Positions 6,674-9,036 of a stretch of 9,036 nt of DNA are shown piece by piece (positions within the stretch are counted from its first letter, which is position 1; the number at the start of each line of letters is the position of its first letter). Both the position numbers and the translations under genes were made by a program. Origin of the DNA: Desulfonatronospira sp. (GTDB lineage: Bacteria > Desulfobacterota > Desulfovibrionia > Desulfovibrionales > Desulfonatronovibrionaceae); the NCBI GenBank assembly GCA_003563255.1, contig PWSL01000005.1, positions 1-9,036 on the forward strand, given 5' to 3'. The notes under the pieces were generated by a model. That model saw only the letters and a program-made list of their open reading frames with translations. It was not told the DNA's origin and did no database searches.

Positions 6674-7228
6674 TTAATAAGCCTGATCCACGTTCAACCT
6701 GTCCAGCAGCTCGTTTCTCAGCTCTTCGTCAACCTGAGCGGCTTCCATGGCCTGGTTGTATGTTTCTACGTCCAGCCCCTGGTTTTCTACGGCCTCAACC
6801 ATTTTTTCACCGGCTTCTTCCTGCATCTGCTGGGCTCTTTCAGGATCCTCAATGCCTTCCAGGTCGGCCTGGAATTCTTCCCGGACCTGGGTTACAGCTT
6901 CGTAGGCGTCGGCCACCTGGTCCAGTTGTTCAGAGCTTAAGTCCACTTCGGGAGCCTGCTGCTGCATCATTTGCTGCTGCTGTTGCTGATCAGGCTGGTG
7001 TTCCTGCTGTTGCTGCTGTTGCTGCTGATCAGGCTGATATTCCTGATATTCCTGCTGTTGCTGTTGATCAGGCTGATATTCCTGCTGTTGCTGCTGATCA
7101 GGCTGATATTCCTGATATTCCTGCTGATCAGGCTCATACTGCTGGGCTCCGACCTTGGCGGCTACCCCCAGGATAAACATAGCAGCTATAGACAAAACCA
7201 AAACCTTGAAACTTTTTTTCTGATACAT
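6674..7228 (-). CDS. Secreted Gln-rich DUF4168 protein (184 aa)
   Basis: I take ATG at 7228, preceded by GAGGAGG (7234-7240). An upstream in-frame ATG at 7297 lies inside a sigma-54 promoter and has no ribosome site. Residues 1-28 form a signal peptide (MYQKKSFKVLVLSIAAMF ... AKVGA). Residues 29-90 are a low-complexity tract of repeated EYQPDQQQQQ-type units (about 45% Gln). Residues about 95-178 match DUF4168: LSSEQLDQVADAYEAV, VREEFQADLEGIEDPE, AQQMQEEAGEKMVEAVE, GLDVETYNQAMEAAQ. This helical domain is found in exported proteins of cyanobacteria and proteobacteria and has no known activity. The Gln tract separating leader and domain is unusual. The lipoprotein gene follows after 26 bp. A periplasmic or surface location is expected. 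Confidence 0.85.
   Translation of the reverse strand: MYQKKSFKVLVLSIAAMFILGVAAKVGAQQYEPDQQEYQEYQPDQQQQQEYQPDQQQQQEYQEYQPDQQQQQQQQEHQPDQQQQQQMMQQQAPEVDLSSEQLDQVADAYEAVTQVREEFQADLEGIEDPERAQQMQEEAGEKMVEAVENQGLDVETYNQAMEAAQVDEELRNELLDRLNVDQAY
6950..7138. repeat. In-frame tandem repeat encoding the QPDQ/Gln tract
   Basis: Repeats of CTGATCAGGCTGATATTCCTG and (CTGTTG)n, read on the plus strand, encode EYQPDQ and Gln runs on the minus strand. At least five TGATCAGGCT units are present at irregular spacing with near-identical bases. This suggests recent slippage-type expansion and possible length variation between strains. Confidence 0.85.
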
Positions 7229-7280
7229 ATTTACCTCCTCTAAGCTTGATTTGTTATTCATCAGAAACGTTAAGTATTTT

Positions 7281-7296
7281 AGCATCAGCCGTGCCA
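7281..7296 (-). promoter_or_regulatory. Sigma-54 promoter of the DUF4168-lipoprotein operon
   Basis: Minus strand: TGGCAC (7291-7296), five bases, ATGCT (7281-7285). Compared with the consensus TGGCAC-N5-TTGCW only one base differs, and the invariant GG-N10-GC spacing is exact. The expected transcript start is near 7270, giving a leader of about 40 nt to the ATG at 7228. The neighbouring regulator gene encodes a sigma-54 activator. Confidence 0.75.
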
Positions 7297-7387
7297 TAAT
7301 GTGCTGGTGTCGGTTGAATAGCTTCGTAGAGCGGGTGGAAAGGCTTTGCAGGCCCAGGGGATTTTTTGTTTAAGCTCCAGCAATAAA

Positions 7388-7428
7388 GACACATATTACC
7401 AAAGTGACACACTATGAGTTCAAGTGTC
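7388..7428. promoter_or_regulatory. Candidate enhancer (activator-binding) sites for the sigma-54 promoter
   Basis: GACACA occurs at 7388-7393 and again at 7406-7411. The inverse AGTGTC lies at 7423-7428, so 7406-7428 is a GACAC-N13-GTGTC inverted repeat. The sites lie about 95-135 bp upstream of the -24 element, where NtrC-type activators usually bind. The motif is short, so this is tentative. Confidence 0.35.
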
Positions 7429-7430
7429 TA

Positions 7431-7477
7431 CGTTCCTGGTTCCTGGTTCCTGGTTCTTCGTTCCTGGTTCCTGGTTA
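7431..7477. repeat. Heptanucleotide tandem repeat (GTTCCTG)n
   Basis: Five clear GTTCCTG units plus two degenerate ones (GTTCTTC, GTTACCT) are arranged head to tail. The array lies between the candidate enhancer and the palindrome cluster. The open frame across it (NQERRTRNQEP on the minus strand) is only a product of the repeat. Confidence 0.85.
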
Positions 7478-7482
7478 CCTCT

Positions 7483-7515
7483 CGTTCCCAGGCTCCAGCC
7501 TGGGAACGCTTTTTT
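7483..7515 (+). repeat. CCCAGGCT/AGCCTGGG palindrome followed by T6, copy 2
   Basis: CGTTCCCAGGCT (7483-7494) CC AGCCTGGGAACG (7497-7508) is a perfect 12-bp palindrome, followed by C and six T. It shares its 11-bp arms with 6379-6402. The T-run makes it look like a plus-strand terminator, but no plus-strand gene ends here, so it is better read as a dispersed palindrome. Confidence 0.75.
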
Positions 7516-7546
7516 AACATAATGCCTGCATAATCTGGGGGTTTAT

Positions 7547-7643
7547 CGCTCCCACGCTCTGCGTGGGAGCGTATCTGGACCGCTTTGCGGTCATTGGTGG
7601 ACGCGGAGCGTCCGGAAGATGTTCCCACGCAGAGCGAGGGAAC
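7547..7643. repeat. Cluster of four REP-like palindromes
   Basis: In order: CGCTCCCACGC/GCGTGGGAGCG (7547-7571, 11-bp stem), GACCGC/GCGGTC (7578-7592), GGACGC/GCGTCC (7599-7613) and GTTCCC/GGGAAC (7621-7643). The last contains CCCACGCAGAGCG, an inverted version of the first. This composite layout resembles bacterial interspersed mosaic elements. The open frames across it give SHAERG-type peptides, which are artefacts of such repeats. Confidence 0.8.
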
Positions 7644-7685
7644 AATAAAGAGGATTTAACTGGGCGTCTTTGCGTGAGAAAAAAA

Positions 7686-7699
7686 TGGGTTGCGGGTAT
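7686..7699. repeat. TGGGTTGCGGGTAT repeat, copy 1 (other copy 8039-8052)
   Basis: The 14 bases are identical to 8039-8052 and in the same orientation. Here they run into GCGGGTATAGCCCGC, a small hairpin; the other copy continues GGCCAGC. A stretch just upstream (GGCGTCTTTGCGTGAG) also has repeat-like character. Confidence 0.55.
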
Positions 7700-7721
7700 A
7701 GCCCGCCTTAGACTTACTCCT

Positions 7722-7789
7722 GAAACCCTGCCTGCTCCGCATATGGCGTGATTAAGCAACTCTGAAAGCGTTCCTGCGGAGCAGGGTAT
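7722..7789. repeat. Dispersed palindromic repeat, copy 2 (ACCCTGC...GCAGGGT family)
   Basis: ACCCTGCctGCTCCGCA (7725-7741) pairs with TGCGGAGCAGGGT (7775-7787), apart from the two extra bases shown in lower case. Sequence and order match the copy at 574-637. This copy has the longer intact stem. Confidence 0.75.
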
Positions 7790-7892
7790 AATGGGGCCTG
7801 CCCGGTGAAACAACTCCTCGCGTTACAGATTTGCTGGGTTTAACCGGGTCACAAAAAACAAGAAAAATTTCGAGCAAAGACGGGGCTTGAAC

Positions 7893-8018
7893 GCTTGGCA
7901 GTGGGACGGTCCCCGCTGAGAATTATCACGCGAAGACGCGTGACAAAGGCAACCAGTTTTGCTAAGGAGAAAGTACACTAACCAAAATAATGTTGTCACG
8001 GTGACTGTCCCAAGTGGG
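7893..8018. repeat. Palindrome-rich element related to the GGGAC...GTCCC family
   Basis: GGGACGGTCCCC near 7897-7908, hairpin TCACGCG (7926-7932) AAGA CGCGTGA (7937-7943), GTCACGGTGAC (7995-8005) and CTGTCCCAAGTGGGA. The central TCACGC hairpin resembles that at 1698-1714. The family link is weaker than for the other copies. From 8053 to 8220 I see no gene, RNA or further clear repeat. Confidence 0.4.
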
Positions 8019-8223
8019 ATAAGAGCACTGCATTATCCTGGGTTGCGGGTATGGCCAGCGTTTGATTTTTATTAAGCCTACGGCAATGAGCGGAAGTAAT
8101 CCATTGCCCTGACTGCAAAGACTACCAAAGTCGGGACAGAGTCCGGCTCCAGCTCCGGTCTGGCCAGGCTGGAGGATGGATGGTCCATCTTGCTGGGCCT
8201 GGTGCATCTACTGTCCGGATCCG

Positions 8224-8395
8224 AAAAAATCGTAACTTCTCAATAACTCCGGGCGATCTTACACTAAGAAAATACCTGGATTCCTGCTTTCGCCGGAATG
8301 ACGAATGAAAACAGGTCGTTGCATTGTGATGTCATACCGGCGGAAGCCGGTATCCAGGAATACTGCCCGGAGTTATTGAGAAGTTACAAAAAATC
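8224..8395. mobile_element. 156-bp IS66-type MITE (8232-8387) with 8-bp target duplication
   Basis: The terminal inverted repeats are perfect over 23 bp: 8232-8254, beginning GTAACTTCTCAATAACTCC, and its exact complement at 8365-8387. Immediately outside, AAAAAATC occurs at 8224-8231 and again at 8388-8395, a perfect 8-bp duplication. IS66-family elements have inverted repeats starting GTAA and make 8-bp duplications, so this is probably a non-autonomous IS66 derivative. It has no coding capacity. Inside is a second, imperfect palindrome: CCTGGATTCCTGC..CGCCGG (about 8274-8296) against CCGGCGG..CCGGTATCCAGG (about 8337-8358). The element ends 48 bp before the sensor gene start and likely changed that gene's promoter region. 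Confidence 0.85.
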
Positions 8396-8435
8396 TGCTC
8401 GAACATCAGGCCTGAAACTTAAGCGGGAGGAAAAA

Positions 8436-9036
8436 ATGAAATTAAGCAGCATAAGAACTAAGCTGGCGGTTGTGGGGGTAATTCCCATAGTTTTGTTTCT
8501 GGCCCTGATCATTATCTATTTAATTCCTGTGCTCGAAGAGACTATTTTTCATGAGAAAGAAATTCAAACCATGGAAATGGTTAATACTGCTTTAGGAATC
8601 ATTGAGAATCTGCATCAGAAGGAAATGCAGGGGGAGCTCAGCCGGCAGGAAGCCCAGGAAAGAGCAATGGAATCCATCGCTTCCATGACTTTCGGTGAAG
8701 ACAGACAGGATTACTTCTGGATCAACGATTATGTGCCCAACATGGTTATGCATCCTTTCAGGCCGGACCTGGATGGAGAATATATCGGAGATTTCCAGGA
8801 TCCGGACGGATTGCGGCTCTTTCAGGAGATGGTGGAAGCAGTGGAACGTCATGACGCCGGTTATGTCGAGTACCAGTGGCAATACTATGATGACCAGGAC
8901 CGGATAGAACCCAAACTGTCCTATGTTGCCGGCTTTGAGCCCTGGGAATGGATCGTGGGCACTGGAGTATATATCCATGACGTACAACAGATTGCCGGAG
9001 AAACCCGAAATACATCCTTATTCTGGACTGGCGTAA
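8436..9036 (+). CDS. Membrane sensor with single Cache domain, N-terminal 200 residues (gene continues past right edge)
   Basis: ATG at 8436, preceded by GGGAGG (8425-8430). The frame is open to the window end; the terminal TAA bases are out of frame. A short basic N-terminus (MKLSSIRTK) leads into a membrane helix (about 9-33). A periplasmic sCache_2-type domain (about 35-185) follows, with landmarks QKEMQGELSRQEAQERAMES, DYFWINDYVPNMVMHPFRP, DLDGEYIGDFQDPDG, PKLSYVAGFEPWEWIVGTGV and YIHDV. Such domains bind small ligands, often carboxylates, in chemoreceptors and in some kinases and cyclases. The output domain lies outside the window; a methyl-accepting chemotaxis protein is the most common architecture. 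The MITE insertion close upstream may affect its expression. Confidence 0.88.
   Translation, partial: MKLSSIRTKLAVVGVIPIVLFLALIIIYLIPVLEETIFHEKEIQTMEMVNTALGIIENLHQKEMQGELSRQEAQERAMESIASMTFGEDRQDYFWINDYVPNMVMHPFRPDLDGEYIGDFQDPDGLRLFQEMVEAVERHDAGYVEYQWQYYDDQDRIEPKLSYVAGFEPWEWIVGTGVYIHDVQQIAGETRNTSLFWTGV

Noticed and set aside
6950..7138. Regular repeats considered as a CRISPR array
   Set aside because: The units are short, have no unique spacers, and stay in frame within a signal-peptide protein.
7297..7297. Upstream ATG as start of the DUF4168 gene
   Set aside because: It lies within the sigma-54 promoter, lacks a ribosome site, and would put 23 residues before a normal signal peptide; the ATG at 7228 has GAGGAGG.
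7428..7813. Open frames giving NQERRTRNQEP and SHAERG-type peptides
   Set aside because: They are translations of heptamer repeats and palindromes, with no ribosome site.
7962..8207. 81-codon minus-strand frame
   Set aside because: No ribosome site, no recognisable family, and it overlaps repeat-type sequence at 7995-8052.

Overview
The window most resembles a deltaproteobacterium of the Desulfovibrionales (sulfate-reducer type). The best evidence is the first gene, whose leader and mature N-terminus look like the abundant Desulfovibrio outer-membrane homotrimeric porins. A DUF4168 protein, a chemoreceptor-type sCache protein and a hybrid kinase paired with a sigma-54 activator fit that assignment. 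This is inference from sequence character; no database was searched.

Layout. 1-283 (minus): start of a porin gene that runs off the left edge, with a candidate promoter near 471-498. 587-1560 (minus): a small locus with a stand-alone MgtE_N-like ORF. Its 3' part looks frameshifted, and it is preceded by a terminator-like hairpin, a possible 35-residue ORF and a TTGACA-type promoter. 1600-1790: a REP-like palindromic element. 1891-5951 (plus): a two-gene operon encoding a membrane hybrid histidine kinase with a periplasmic substrate-binding-protein-like sensor, then an NtrC-class sigma-54 response regulator. 5979-7430 (minus): an envelope-protein locus encoding a secreted Gln-rich DUF4168 protein and a small Pro/Gly-rich lipoprotein, followed by a decayed paralogue of the lipoprotein. 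7431-8390: about 1 kb without a convincing gene, packed with repeats and palindromes and ending in a 156-bp MITE. 8436-9036 (plus): N-terminus of a membrane sensor with a single Cache domain, running off the right edge.

How the parts may work together. Upstream of the DUF4168 gene is a near-consensus sigma-54 promoter (TGGCAC-N5-ATGCT, exact GG-N10-GC spacing). About 95-135 bp further upstream are repeated GACAC half-sites in the usual position for an NtrC-type enhancer. The adjacent operon encodes a sigma-54 activator and its probable kinase. The simplest model is that the kinase senses a periplasmic ligand, the regulator is phosphorylated, and it switches on the DUF4168/lipoprotein operon. 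The control link is inferred.

The second theme is repeat load. At least four kinds of palindromic REP-like sequence occur in more than one copy or cluster here. There is also a MITE with perfect 23-bp terminal inverted repeats starting GTAA and a perfect 8-bp target duplication, the signature of the IS66 family. No transposase gene is present in the window.
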